The notes beneath the pieces were generated by a model that made no database searches, had not been told where the DNA came from, and worked only from the letters and a program-made list of their open reading frames with translations. DNA of 57,624 bases from assembly GCF_030848475.1 (NCBI RefSeq), contig NZ_JAVDDS010000025.1, positions 1 to 57,624 on the forward strand, written 5' to 3'. The DNA comes from Herbivorax alkaliphila (GTDB taxonomy: Bacteria > Bacillota > Clostridia > Acetivibrionales > Acetivibrionaceae). Positions within the stretch are counted from its first letter, which is position 1, and every line of letters starts with the position of its first letter. Of the stretch, positions 8,801 through 16,132 are shown piece by piece. The position numbers and the translations under genes are program-made.

Positions 8801-9661
8801 ATGCAGGAATGGATTGAAATACTATTAAGAGCTTCGTCGCTGCTTATTCTAGTTTTACTTTCAGCTAGAATTATGGGCAAAAAAAATATGGCAAAGGTAA
8901 CTCCCTTTACTTTTATAAGCTATATAGTTATTGCAGTTATATCTGCTTTAATATCAACAAAAGTTATTGAAAGTCTTGTTTTTGGATTTATAGCTTTAGG
9001 AATATGGGTGATGCTACCTATTGCAATAGAATATCTTTCCATAAAGAGTAAGATTGTTCATGATATTGTAAATGGAAAAGGGACAATACTTATTAAGCAA
9101 GGTAAAATTATGGAAGAAAATTTAATTAAGGCAAGATTTACAGGAGAAGAGCTTTTGCGAGAACTCAGGTCAAAAAATGCTTTTAACTTAGCGGATGTTG
9201 AATTTGCACTTATGGAGCCAAATGGTGAAATAAATGTATTGATGAAGGCTGACAAAAAGCCTGTAACCGCTTATGACTTAGGTAAAAAGGTTGCACCAAA
9301 ATCAGAATCGCAAACAGTAATATTAGATGGAACTGCTTTAAATGGTCCTCTTAAATCTTTAGGACTTAATCAGAGTTGGCTTAAAACTCAGCTTGAAAAT
9401 ATGGGTGTATCTATTGATAATGTTTTTGTAGGTCAGGTAGATTCTTCAGGAGATTTATATATTGACCTTTTTGATGACTCAACACAGGTACCCCAGCCAA
9501 GAGTTAAAGAAATGGTGTATGCAAATATAGAAAAATGTCATGCTGATTTTATGAAATATGCACTTGAAACAAAGGATGAAAGTGCAAAGAAAATGTATCA
9601 AAAAAACGAACAAAAACTAAAAGATTTAAAGGAAAAATTAGAACCTTATCTGCTACGATAA
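8801..9661 (+). CDS. DUF421 (YetF-like) plus DUF1657 membrane protein, '2Duf'
   Basis: Membrane protein of 286 residues. About three N-terminal hydrophobic helices lie between residues 10 and 85. They are followed by the YetF/DUF421 cytoplasmic domain (NGKGTILIKQGKIMEENL, FNLADVEFALMEPNGEINVL) and a C-terminal helical DUF1657-like region (YANIEKCHADFMKYALETKD). This DUF421-DUF1657 fusion, next to spoVAC/D/Eb, matches the '2Duf' protein of the spoVA2mob operon, which raises spore wet-heat resistance in Bacillus by acting on the spore inner membrane. The start is ATG 8801 with AGGTGGAG upstream. That it has the same role here is inference from the family and context. Confidence 0.8.
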   Translation: MQEWIEILLRASSLLILVLLSARIMGKKNMAKVTPFTFISYIVIAVISALISTKVIESLVFGFIALGIWVMLPIAIEYLSIKSKIVHDIVNGKGTILIKQGKIMEENLIKARFTGEELLRELRSKNAFNLADVEFALMEPNGEINVLMKADKKPVTAYDLGKKVAPKSESQTVILDGTALNGPLKSLGLNQSWLKTQLENMGVSIDNVFVGQVDSSGDLYIDLFDDSTQVPQPRVKEMVYANIEKCHADFMKYALETKDESAKKMYQKNEQKLKDLKEKLEPYLLR

Positions 9662-9685
9662 GCAATGGCTAAGGAATATACATCA

Positions 9686-9724
9686 TCGGGATTTTGTTCT
9701 TGAGAATAGCGTGTTATTTCTAAT
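9686..9724. repeat. Short dispersed module GGGATTTT...GAGAATAG.GTTATTTCTAA
   Basis: The segment between the 2Duf gene and spoVAC contains a 39-base sequence similar to parts of the repeats at about 15030-15070 and 34950-34985. All share GATTTT/GTTTCT-N-CTT(G/T)A(G)GAAT and GTTATTT. It interrupts an otherwise tightly spaced operon, which suggests a later insertion. Confidence 0.4.
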
Positions 9725-9768
9725 GTAATTGTCCAGGAAAGATTTTATGTGCTTGGAAGGTGAGTAAA

Positions 9769-10248
9769 ATGTCAAGTAAAAAGAAAAAAAAACTGACTCC
9801 AACTCAGCAGCAGTATCAGCAACTGGCTAAGTCAAAAGAACCAAAACGCCCCATATTAAAAAATTCAATAAAAGCATTTTTTGTGGGAGGATTAATATGT
9901 ACAATTGGTCAGGCAATTAAGATGATGTTTATACATTTTTTTGAATTTACTGAAGAAAGTGCATCTAATCCTACTGTAGCGGTATTGATTTTTATTTCTG
10001 CCCTTATGACATCTTTGGGATTTTATGATTATATTGCCCAATGGGCAGGGGCAGGAACTGCAGTGCCTGTTACTGGATTTGCAAATACAGTTACTTCAGC
10101 TGCTTTAGAGCACAGAACTGAAGGATATGTTTTGGGAGTAGGAGGAAATATGTTCAAAATTGCAGGGCCAGTTATTGTATTTGGAGTTTTTTCAGCTTTT
10201 GTTGTAGCAATTATTAAAATAGCAATTGAGGCGTTAGGAGGGATGTAA
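9769..10248 (+). CDS. spoVAC: Stage V sporulation protein AC
   Basis: SpoVAC of 159 residues, an inner-membrane component of the channel that moves Ca2+-dipicolinic acid into the forespore and out at germination; in Bacillus it acts as a mechanosensitive channel. A Lys/Gln-rich N-terminus (KKKKKLTPTQQQYQQL) precedes family motifs FFVGGLICTIGQ, AGAGTAVPVTGFANTV and a C-terminal hydrophobic helix. The start is ATG 9769 with GGAAGGTGA upstream. It abuts spoVAD directly (stop at 10248, next start at 10249), so translation is probably coupled. Identity is secure. Confidence 0.95.
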   Translation: MSSKKKKKLTPTQQQYQQLAKSKEPKRPILKNSIKAFFVGGLICTIGQAIKMMFIHFFEFTEESASNPTVAVLIFISALMTSLGFYDYIAQWAGAGTAVPVTGFANTVTSAALEHRTEGYVLGVGGNMFKIAGPVIVFGVFSAFVVAIIKIAIEALGGM

Positions 10249-11250
10249 TTGTTACAGGGCCATCAAACATGGATTTTTGACTCTAAGCCCGTTATTGCAG
10301 GAAGTTCCGCAGTTGGAGGACCTTTTGAATCAAAGTGTGCTCTAGCTGATGATTTTGATATATTTAATGAAGACTTATGGCTTGGTCAGGATAGCTATGA
10401 AAAGGCAGAAAAAAAGTTGATGGAGCAAGCTTGTGAGCTAGCCATAAAAAAGGGTGGAACCAAAAAGGAAGATGTTCAGTTTTTTTTAAGTGGAGATTTA
10501 ATAAACCAGATAATATCAAGTAGTTTTACAGCACGTACCTTAGGAGTTCCATACTTAGGAATCTATGGAGCTTGCTCAAGTTCCATGGAAGGATTGGCAC
10601 TAGCATCTCTTTTGGTTGATAGCAAATTTGCTAAAAATGCTTTAGCGGCTACTTCTAGTCATAATGCAGCATGTGAAAAACAATATAGATATCCTACAGA
10701 GTACGGAGCACAGAAGCCTCCTACGGCACAATGGACAGTAACAGGTGCAGGAGCAGCTTTAGTGGCTCAAAAAGGTGACGGACCAAAGGTTGTAGCAGCT
10801 ACTATTGGACGTGTTGTAGATATGGGACTTTCAGATCCCTTTAATATGGGTGGAGCTATGGCACCAGCTGCAGTAGAAACAATTACAGCTCACATAAGAG
10901 ATTTGAGAATTGATTTATCCCATTACGATATTATTGCTACAGGAGATTTAGGAAGAGTTGGACATGGAATAGCTGTAGAGTTACTGAAAAAACATGGTAT
11001 CAGTTTTCCAGAAGAAAGATTTACTGACTGTGGCATGCTTATTTATAAGGATGAGCAACCTGTTTTTTCAGGAGGAAGTGGTTGTGGGTGTGCTGCAGTA
11101 GCTACTTATGGACATTTTATAAATAGAATGAAAAAAGGTGAGATTAAAAAAATACTGGTGGTTGCAACAGGTGCATTGCTGTCACCTATGTCATACCAGC
11201 AAAAAGAATCAATTCCATGTATTGCTCATGCAGTATCTATAGAGATGTAA
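10249..11250 (+). CDS. spoVAD: Stage V sporulation protein AD (dipicolinate-binding)
   Basis: SpoVAD of 333 residues, a thiolase-like-fold protein that binds dipicolinic acid and Ca-DPA on the spore inner membrane. Family motifs are the N-terminal GHQTWIFDSKPVIAG, GACSSSMEG near residue 105, and the C-terminal FSGGSGCGCAAVATYG. The start is TTG 10249, preceded by AGGAGGG inside the end of spoVAC. Length equals the usual size of about 335 residues. It is followed by spoVAEb after 16 bases with GAAGGAGGTG, so the three genes are one transcription unit. Confidence 0.95.
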   Translation: MLQGHQTWIFDSKPVIAGSSAVGGPFESKCALADDFDIFNEDLWLGQDSYEKAEKKLMEQACELAIKKGGTKKEDVQFFLSGDLINQIISSSFTARTLGVPYLGIYGACSSSMEGLALASLLVDSKFAKNALAATSSHNAACEKQYRYPTEYGAQKPPTAQWTVTGAGAALVAQKGDGPKVVAATIGRVVDMGLSDPFNMGGAMAPAAVETITAHIRDLRIDLSHYDIIATGDLGRVGHGIAVELLKKHGISFPEERFTDCGMLIYKDEQPVFSGGSGCGCAAVATYGHFINRMKKGEIKKILVVATGALLSPMSYQQKESIPCIAHAVSIEM

Positions 11251-11266
11251 GAAGGAGGTGTGAGAA

Positions 11267-11620
11267 ATGGAGAAATTTATCTGGGCGTTTATAATTGGGG
11301 GACTTATCTGTGTGATTGGTCAGATTCTAATGGATGGTTTCAAACTTACTCCTGCTCATACTATGTGTACCTTTGTTGTCTCAGGAGCAATTTTGGGTGG
11401 ACTAGGACTTTACGAACCTCTTATTAAATTTGCTGGTGCGGGAGCTTCAGTTCCAATAAGCAGTTTTGGTTATTCGTTGGTAAGAGGAGCTATTATAGAG
11501 TCTGAAAAAACAGGCGTTGTAGGGGTTTTGACAGGTATTTTTGAGGTTACAAGTGCAGGTATTTCATCTGCAATAATTTTTGGATTTATAAGCTCATTAA
11601 TATTTAAGCCAAAAGGATAG
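11267..11620 (+). CDS. spoVAE: Stage V sporulation protein AEb
   Basis: SpoVAEb of 117 residues, an integral membrane protein with about four hydrophobic segments. It shares with SpoVAC the pattern GGLICVIGQ near the N-terminus and AGAGASVPISSFG in the middle, reflecting an ancient duplication. It is expected to form the DPA channel with SpoVAC. The start ATG 11267 has a perfect AAGGAGGTG. Its place after spoVAC and spoVAD matches the minimal clostridial set of three spoVA genes. Confidence 0.95.
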   Translation: MEKFIWAFIIGGLICVIGQILMDGFKLTPAHTMCTFVVSGAILGGLGLYEPLIKFAGAGASVPISSFGYSLVRGAIIESEKTGVVGVLTGIFEVTSAGISSAIIFGFISSLIFKPKG

Positions 11621-11641
11621 TATTGAAAGGAGGTGAGATAT

Positions 11642-11848
11642 ATGACAGTAGGAACTCAAATGCAACAGGCGGTGGCAGGTGTTCAAAGTGCGGCTGCTAC
11701 AATGAAAACTTTTGCTCTTGAAACACAGGACCAACAGGCTAAACAGACATTCCAACAGTTAGCACAAAATCTTGATGATGCACTTGAACAGTTAAAAGGA
11801 AGACAGCAGTATATTGAGGAGCAGGAGCCTCAATATAAACAGCAGTAA
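11642..11848 (+). CDS. DUF1657 protein, last gene of the spoVA operon
   Basis: Small helical protein of 68 residues (MTVGTQMQQAVAGVQSAAATM...EEQEPQYKQQ), paralogous to the first gene of the operon at 8582-8788 and to the C-terminus of the 2Duf protein. It is Gln- and Ala-rich with no hydrophobic segment. The start is ATG 11642 behind AAAGGAGGTGA. DUF1657 proteins bracketing a spoVA operon are a known feature of spoVA2mob-type clusters. The function is unknown. Confidence 0.8.
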   Translation: MTVGTQMQQAVAGVQSAAATMKTFALETQDQQAKQTFQQLAQNLDDALEQLKGRQQYIEEQEPQYKQQ

Positions 11849-11871
11849 TAAGAAAAAAATATATAATAAAA

Positions 11872-11921
11872 TGTGATGCAAAGTGTGCGTTAAAAAGCTA
11901 TTAAGTACATTTTGCATCACA
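11872..11921. terminator. Inverted repeat after the spoVA operon
   Basis: TGTGATGCAAA (11872-11882) and TTTGCATCACA (11911-11921) form an 11-bp stem with a 28-base loop. The T-run is poor, so it may be a weak terminator or a processing site. The same 11-base word makes the hairpin at 21862-21894. Confidence 0.4.
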
Positions 11922-12016
11922 GTATTATTAAAAGTCTTAGAATGAAGCAGAAGACTTAATGTAGGAGGTGGTTTACGTCCTGACATTTCGTCTTTTTGTT
12001 TTCTTGATTAAAGTTA

Positions 12017-12280
12017 CTACAAAAATAGAAATTGATAATCCCAAGCTTTAAGTTCATATTTTCCAGCTTCATCTATATTAAATTTAAATATACTTTTGCC
12101 ACTACGTCCAAAAAATGAATAATTAAAATTTGCTGTAGGATTTTCAAGTGTTATAAATTCATCAGTTTCAGTATTTCTTAAACTACACGCTAGATTACTT
12201 ATGTTAGTTGTTTTAAACACTTTTTCGTCAACAACACTTTCGTATTCAAGATATTGAATAAGATATTTTAAAAAGCTTTT
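12017..12280 (-). pseudogene. Start-less open frame, probable gene remnant
   Basis: An open frame of about 87 codons. The readable part runs from FLKYLIQYLEYESVV through LRNTETDEFITLENPTANFNYSFFGRSGKSIFKFNIDEAGKYELKAWD. It looks like real protein sequence with alternating strands, but a TAG closes the frame upstream before any start with a ribosome site. The only internal start is a GTG at 12220 without a good Shine-Dalgarno. It probably is the 3' end of a lost gene. Family not recognised. Confidence 0.35.
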
Positions 12281-12291
12281 CTATTAAAATA

Positions 12292-12361
12292 AGGACAGGA
12301 GTGTTGTCTCTTTAAATTAAATATTTAACACATGATTTAAAGAGACAAATTCACCTGTCCT
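12292..12361. repeat. REP-like long inverted repeat (AGGACAGG...CCTGTCCT)
   Basis: Arms of about 25 bases are AGGACAGGAGTG then TTGTCTCTTTAAAT, against ATTTAAAGAGACAA then ATTCACCTGTCCT, with an 18-base AT-rich centre. Such palindromes resemble REP elements mobilised by RAYT transposases in Firmicutes. It also lies 12 bases past the end of the lipoprotein gene and may end that transcript. Confidence 0.5.
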
Positions 12362-12372
12362 AATTTGAATAA

Positions 12373-12996
12373 TTAGCGTCTAGGATTTATTGTACGCATT
12401 AATCTTTCAAACATATCATCTAATTCTTCAGCAGGTCTTCTTCTGTCAATATTATTCCTTAAATCTTCGGTTTGAGTCATTGCATCAGGTGAATGACTTA
12501 CCTCAACTTTTGTTATTGTATCGTCTATATCCTTAACCTTTTCTGCTATCATATTATCTGTTTCATCAGAAGGTTTTTCTGCTTCATTTGGACTATAGAC
12601 AACAATGGCTGTATTGCCGTTTACAACTGCATTAATTTCACGAACACCTTCAACATCATCTAGCTGCTGCACTATTTTATCTGCCCTTTGCTTGTCAAAG
12701 CCTGTTTGCTGTTCAGGAGCCTGATTATCCAACCCAGTCATATTTCTTTCTCCTGGTTGTGGTGTTACGCCTACTCCAGGGGTTTGACGATCGTCATCTA
12801 ACAGATTTCCTCCTTCAGGTCTTTGGGCGTCAGGTCTTGTTCCAATGTTTTCACCAGGAACATTTCTTTCTGGTGAAATTTCATTTTGTCCTTGTTCCTG
12901 TCGCTCAGTGCCTGGTTGAGCACATCCCGTAAATGCAAAGGATAGAGTGCATATTCCTAGAAAAGTTGCTAAAATTACTTTAAATTTATTTTTCAT
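12373..12996 (-). CDS. YhcN/YlaJ-family sporulation lipoprotein
   Basis: Lipoprotein of 207 residues. The signal peptide ends in the lipobox FTGC with Cys25 as the lipidated residue. A Pro/Gln/Arg-rich spacer to about residue 100 precedes the YhcN/YlaJ domain (DKQRADKIVQQLDDVEGVREINAVVNGNTAIV), which resembles BON-like alpha/beta modules. Family members are found in the spore inner membrane. YhcN/YlaJ lipoproteins are part of spoVA2mob operons in Bacillus; here the gene faces the spoVA operon from the opposite strand. The start ATG 12996 has GGAGGTG upstream. Confidence 0.8.
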   Translation of the reverse strand: MKNKFKVILATFLGICTLSFAFTGCAQPGTERQEQGQNEISPERNVPGENIGTRPDAQRPEGGNLLDDDRQTPGVGVTPQPGERNMTGLDNQAPEQQTGFDKQRADKIVQQLDDVEGVREINAVVNGNTAIVVYSPNEAEKPSDETDNMIAEKVKDIDDTITKVEVSHSPDAMTQTEDLRNNIDRRRPAEELDDMFERLMRTINPRR

Positions 12997-13165
12997 ATTA
13001 TAAACACCTCCAAAATTATTCTTCTCAATTTATATTATTTTATATTAGGAAAATATGGATTTGAATTTAAAAAATCAGTGATTTAATAGATATTTGTTTT
13101 AATATATTAGTTTAGTGGTATATTATCAATAATAATTATAAAAAAATTATTTAGGAGGTTATATT

Positions 13166-13483
13166 ATGAAATGTAAGGATTTAAAGGTTGTAAACTTGAA
13201 CATTACTGAAGACAATTATGAATATAAGGCTTTGTTTCGATTGTGCACAGAAGAAAAATGTATGGATATAGATTTATCTCAAATTTCAGAAAGTAAAATT
13301 TTAAAAGAGATAAAAGATACATTTGAACTTGAAGATGAACAAGATGAAATAAAGGATATAATTATGGAAAAAGTAATGAAAGCTTCCAAAATTGAATCTC
13401 GTACCACCGAAGGAAAAGATTGCTGTAAAAATAAGGCTGATGAAAAAACTGAGAGAGATATTGATGCATTAAGTACGTCTTAA
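13166..13483 (+). CDS. Hypothetical acidic protein with cysteines
   Basis: Soluble protein of 105 residues starting MKCKDLKVVNLNITEDNYEYKALFRLC, with the segment CTEEKCMDIDLSQI and a C-terminal part KDCCKNKADEKTERD. It has five or more cysteines, including CxxxxC and CC pairs, that could bind metal. The charge is strongly acidic in the middle. The start ATG has a perfect TTAGGAGG upstream. It is flanked by the spore lipoprotein (divergent) and proA. Family not recognised; function unknown. Confidence 0.6.
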   Translation: MKCKDLKVVNLNITEDNYEYKALFRLCTEEKCMDIDLSQISESKILKEIKDTFELEDEQDEIKDIIMEKVMKASKIESRTTEGKDCCKNKADEKTERDIDALSTS

Positions 13484-13529
13484 TATTGTTCTTCACATTA
13501 AATATATACACTCCAAATTGCTCACTTGC

Positions 13530-13558
13530 TTGAAGCTGCCGATTTTATATGTTATAAT
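13530..13558 (+). promoter_or_regulatory. sigma-A-type promoter of proA
   Basis: TTGAAG at 13530-13535 and TATAAT at 13553-13558 are 17 bases apart, 35 bases upstream of the proA start. Confidence 0.55.
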
Positions 13559-13592
13559 CATGTAAAATAAAACAGCTGGTGAGGAGATATTT

Positions 13593-14888
13593 ATGGAGTT
13601 AAATGAATTAGCGTTTAATGTGAAAAAAGCATCTATCAAGTTGGCAGCAGCAGAGACTGAATTAAAAAACAAAGCTTTAGCTCAAATTGCAAAGGCACTT
13701 ATTGATAGGAAAGATGATATAATAAAAGCTAATACTGAGGATTTAAAAAGAAGTGAAGAGGAAAACTTAGCTCCACCCCTTTTAAAAAGACTTAAATTTG
13801 ATGAAGCAAAAATAAAGGATGTTGTTGATGGAATAAACAGCCTTATAAATTTAGAAGATCCTGTAGGAAGTACAGAGTTTTCTACCGAGCTTGATAAAGG
13901 GTTAGATTTATATAAGGTTACATCTCCTATAGGAGTTGTAGGAGTTATTTTTGAATCAAGACCTGATGCACTTGTTCAAATTTCCACTCTATGTTTAAAA
14001 AGTGGTAATGGTGTAATGCTAAAAGGGGGTTCGGAGGCGAAAAAAACCAACCGTATACTTGCAGATATTATAGTTGAAGCTACAGAAAAAGCAGGTATTC
14101 CTTCCGGATGGATTAATCTTTTAGAAACAAGATCAGATGTTAATGAAATGCTAAAAATGGATATGTATATTGATCTTATTATTCCAAGAGGATCAAACGA
14201 CTTTGTAAGGTATATTATGGACAATTCAAGAATACCTGTTATGGGTCATGCAGATGGTATTTGTCACTGTTATGTTGATAAACATGCTGAGACTGACATG
14301 GCAGTAGGAGTTGTGGTAGATTCTAAGACCCAGTACGTTGCAGTTTGTAATGCAACTGAGACTCTTTTAGTTCATAATGATGCAGCACCTGAAGTATTGC
14401 CTCAACTGAAAAAAGCTTTAGATGAAAAGAATGTGACTTTAGTTGGCTGTTCAAAAACTAAAGAAATTATACCTGTATTACCAGCTAAAGACGATGATTG
14501 GAAGACTGAATATTTGGACTATAAATTGTCTATCAAAATAGTAGATGATATTCAGGAAGCAATTGACCACATTAATATTTTTGGTTCTGGACATACAGAT
14601 AGTATTATTACAAATGACAAAGACAGAGCATATATGTTTATGAATCTAGTTGATTCAGGCAATGTGTTTTGGAATTGCTCAACAAGGTTTAGTGATGGAT
14701 TTAGATATGGATTTGGTGCTGAAGTAGGTGTAAGCACCTCTAAAATACATTCTAGAGGGCCTGTAGGATTGGATGGTCTTTTAATTTACAAATACAAAGT
14801 TATTGGAAAAGGTCATATTGTAGAGGACTATGCAAAAAGAGTAAAAAGTTTTAAGCACATTAAAAAAGATACTAAGTTTCCTTTATAA
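13593..14888 (+). CDS. proA: Gamma-glutamyl phosphate reductase
   Basis: ProA, 431 residues, NADPH-dependent reduction of L-glutamyl-5-phosphate to the semialdehyde in proline synthesis; cytoplasmic. Seen motifs are FESRPDA, KSGNGVMLKGGSEA, IIPRGSNDFV, GHADGICHCYVD, the catalytic Cys252 in VCNATETLLVH, and FGAEVGVSTSKIHSRGPVGLDGLL. The C-terminus carries a short basic extension after YKV. The start ATG 13593 has GGTGAGGAG upstream. proB, usually adjacent, is absent from the window, so the gene stands alone under its own promoter. It is followed by a dispersed repeat. Confidence 0.95.
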   Translation: MELNELAFNVKKASIKLAAAETELKNKALAQIAKALIDRKDDIIKANTEDLKRSEEENLAPPLLKRLKFDEAKIKDVVDGINSLINLEDPVGSTEFSTELDKGLDLYKVTSPIGVVGVIFESRPDALVQISTLCLKSGNGVMLKGGSEAKKTNRILADIIVEATEKAGIPSGWINLLETRSDVNEMLKMDMYIDLIIPRGSNDFVRYIMDNSRIPVMGHADGICHCYVDKHAETDMAVGVVVDSKTQYVAVCNATETLLVHNDAAPEVLPQLKKALDEKNVTLVGCSKTKEIIPVLPAKDDDWKTEYLDYKLSIKIVDDIQEAIDHINIFGSGHTDSIITNDKDRAYMFMNLVDSGNVFWNCSTRFSDGFRYGFGAEVGVSTSKIHSRGPVGLDGLLIYKYKVIGKGHIVEDYAKRVKSFKHIKKDTKFPL

Positions 14889-14902
14889 AAGTATTAAAAG
14901 CA

Positions 14903-15075
14903 AGTGAACTCGGTTAGCTAAAGCTAAACATCAAGTCTTCAGGTGGAGCCTCAACTCTACCTGAAGGTTTATTGAAATCTTTACGTTTAGATGGTAATGG
15001 CTAATTCATCGTCTAAAACTCTTTAAATCATGAGAGTTTCTCCTTGAGAATAGAGAGTTATTTCTAAGAAATTTC
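14903..15075 (+). repeat. Dispersed intergenic repeat, copy 1 (TTAGCT/AGCTAA hairpin family)
   Basis: Modules in order: AGTGAACTCG; an AGCTAAAGCT palindrome; TCTTCAGGTGGAG...CTCTACCTGAAG hairpin; GTTTAGATGG...CATCGTCTAAAAC hairpin; and the CTTGAGAATAGAGAGTTATTTCTAAG module. The same modules recur at 24089-24400, 27820-27902, 34932-35169, 38240-38430 and, inverted, 47740-47925. It carries no gene and fills the gap between proA and the convergent sigI. Confidence 0.7.
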
Positions 15076-15143
15076 TAAATACAGACGAGATTATTTAGAG
15101 TATACTTTAGTGTAAAATTACCATATATTTACTGCAAATTATT

Positions 15144-15881
15144 TTAGTCTGAAAGTGCTACAAATTCTTTTAGAGAATAAAAATCATTTCCTAAAATTAA
15201 AGCCGATGCTATAATAAATACACGATTTCTTTCAAGGGTTTTCCTATTTATATTTATAAGTTTAAGAAGTTCAGATTTAGGTATTTTTTTGGTTACAGCT
15301 AATTTTTTTAGGAGTATTTTATCGTCGGCAATTATTTTAGCGATCTTAAAGCATAGATATTTTGAGTCTTTGTGTTTAGGTGCTGAACTAATTAAATCTT
15401 CAAATTTAATTCCAAAGCGAGAAAGCATTTTTATATAATTTTTAGTATCAATGCACATTTCGTATGAAATATGTATTGAAAACATATTTTTAAAACGAGT
15501 CTGTTCAAAAAAACTAATTCCACTGTCTTCAAAATATGTAAAAGGATAAACTCGATTGTGTTTATTATTCTTTCTCACATAGTCAGTTAATCTTCTTTTT
15601 ATTACTAACTTACAAAAGGTAAAAAACATAATGCTTTTATTTTGGTCAAAAGAATCTATTGCTTCATTAAAGGCAGAAAGACCTATACTGAATTCATCGC
15701 TGTTTTGTACATCTATGTATTTTCCTGATAGAGAGGACACAGTTTTAATTATATATGGCTTAAAGTCATTTATAAAATCTTCTCTTAGTGAATTATCGCC
15801 ATTTTTTATTTTATTGACAGTTTCTATTATAATGTTATTTAAATTGCTATTAGCTTTCCTTGTAGAAAGAGCATCCATCAT
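15144..15881 (-). CDS. sigI: RNA polymerase sigma factor SigI (orphan)
   Basis: Sigma-I family factor of 245 residues. The conserved N-terminal SigI segment reads INKIKNGD-like (VNKIKNGDNSLREDFINDF), followed by SDEFSIGLSAFNEAIDSFD and FFTFCKLVIKRRLTDYVRKN. The C-terminal part (SRFGIKFEDLISSAPKH and ITKKIPKSELLKLININRKTLERN-like region) is the sigma-I DNA-binding domain. In Acetivibrio thermocellus several SigI factors turn on cellulosomal genes in response to polysaccharides sensed by membrane anti-sigma RsgI, normally encoded directly downstream. Here the downstream side holds only a repeat and the convergent proA, so no cognate rsgI is present. The start is ATG 15881, nine bases after AGGAG. 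Confidence 0.88.
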   Translation of the reverse strand: MMDALSTRKANSNLNNIIIETVNKIKNGDNSLREDFINDFKPYIIKTVSSLSGKYIDVQNSDEFSIGLSAFNEAIDSFDQNKSIMFFTFCKLVIKRRLTDYVRKNNKHNRVYPFTYFEDSGISFFEQTRFKNMFSIHISYEMCIDTKNYIKMLSRFGIKFEDLISSAPKHKDSKYLCFKIAKIIADDKILLKKLAVTKKIPKSELLKLININRKTLERNRVFIIASALILGNDFYSLKEFVALSD

Positions 15882-16058
15882 AACTTCCAACTCCTGACTA
15901 TCAATTTGTAGATAGCCTACTTTAATCGAATATATCTATACACTTATTATAGCATACAGCATATAGACCTGCAATCAAAGAAGTTGGAGATTAAAGTGAA
16001 TTAAAATATGAAAGAAACATTGTGGAGCAAGTTGGAGAGCTTGTAAATACAATTTTAA

Positions 16059-16092
16059 GATATCAGGCGAATTTGAAATTACGCCTGATATC
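16059..16092. terminator. Hairpin between the carboxypeptidase gene and sigI
   Basis: GATATCAGGCG and CGCCTGATATC form an 11-bp stem with a 12-base loop, 41 bases beyond the stop of the carboxypeptidase. The T-run is weak (CTTAAAATT on the minus strand). Confidence 0.5.
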
Positions 16093-16132
16093 CAGAAGGG
16101 AATGTTTTAGAGTTGATATGTTTTGTTAGATC

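Noticed and set aside
16000-16100. Short frame YERNIVEQVGELVNTILRYQ between sigI and the carboxypeptidase
   Set aside because: Under 40 codons with no proper start or ribosome site; part of it forms the hairpin at 16059-16092.
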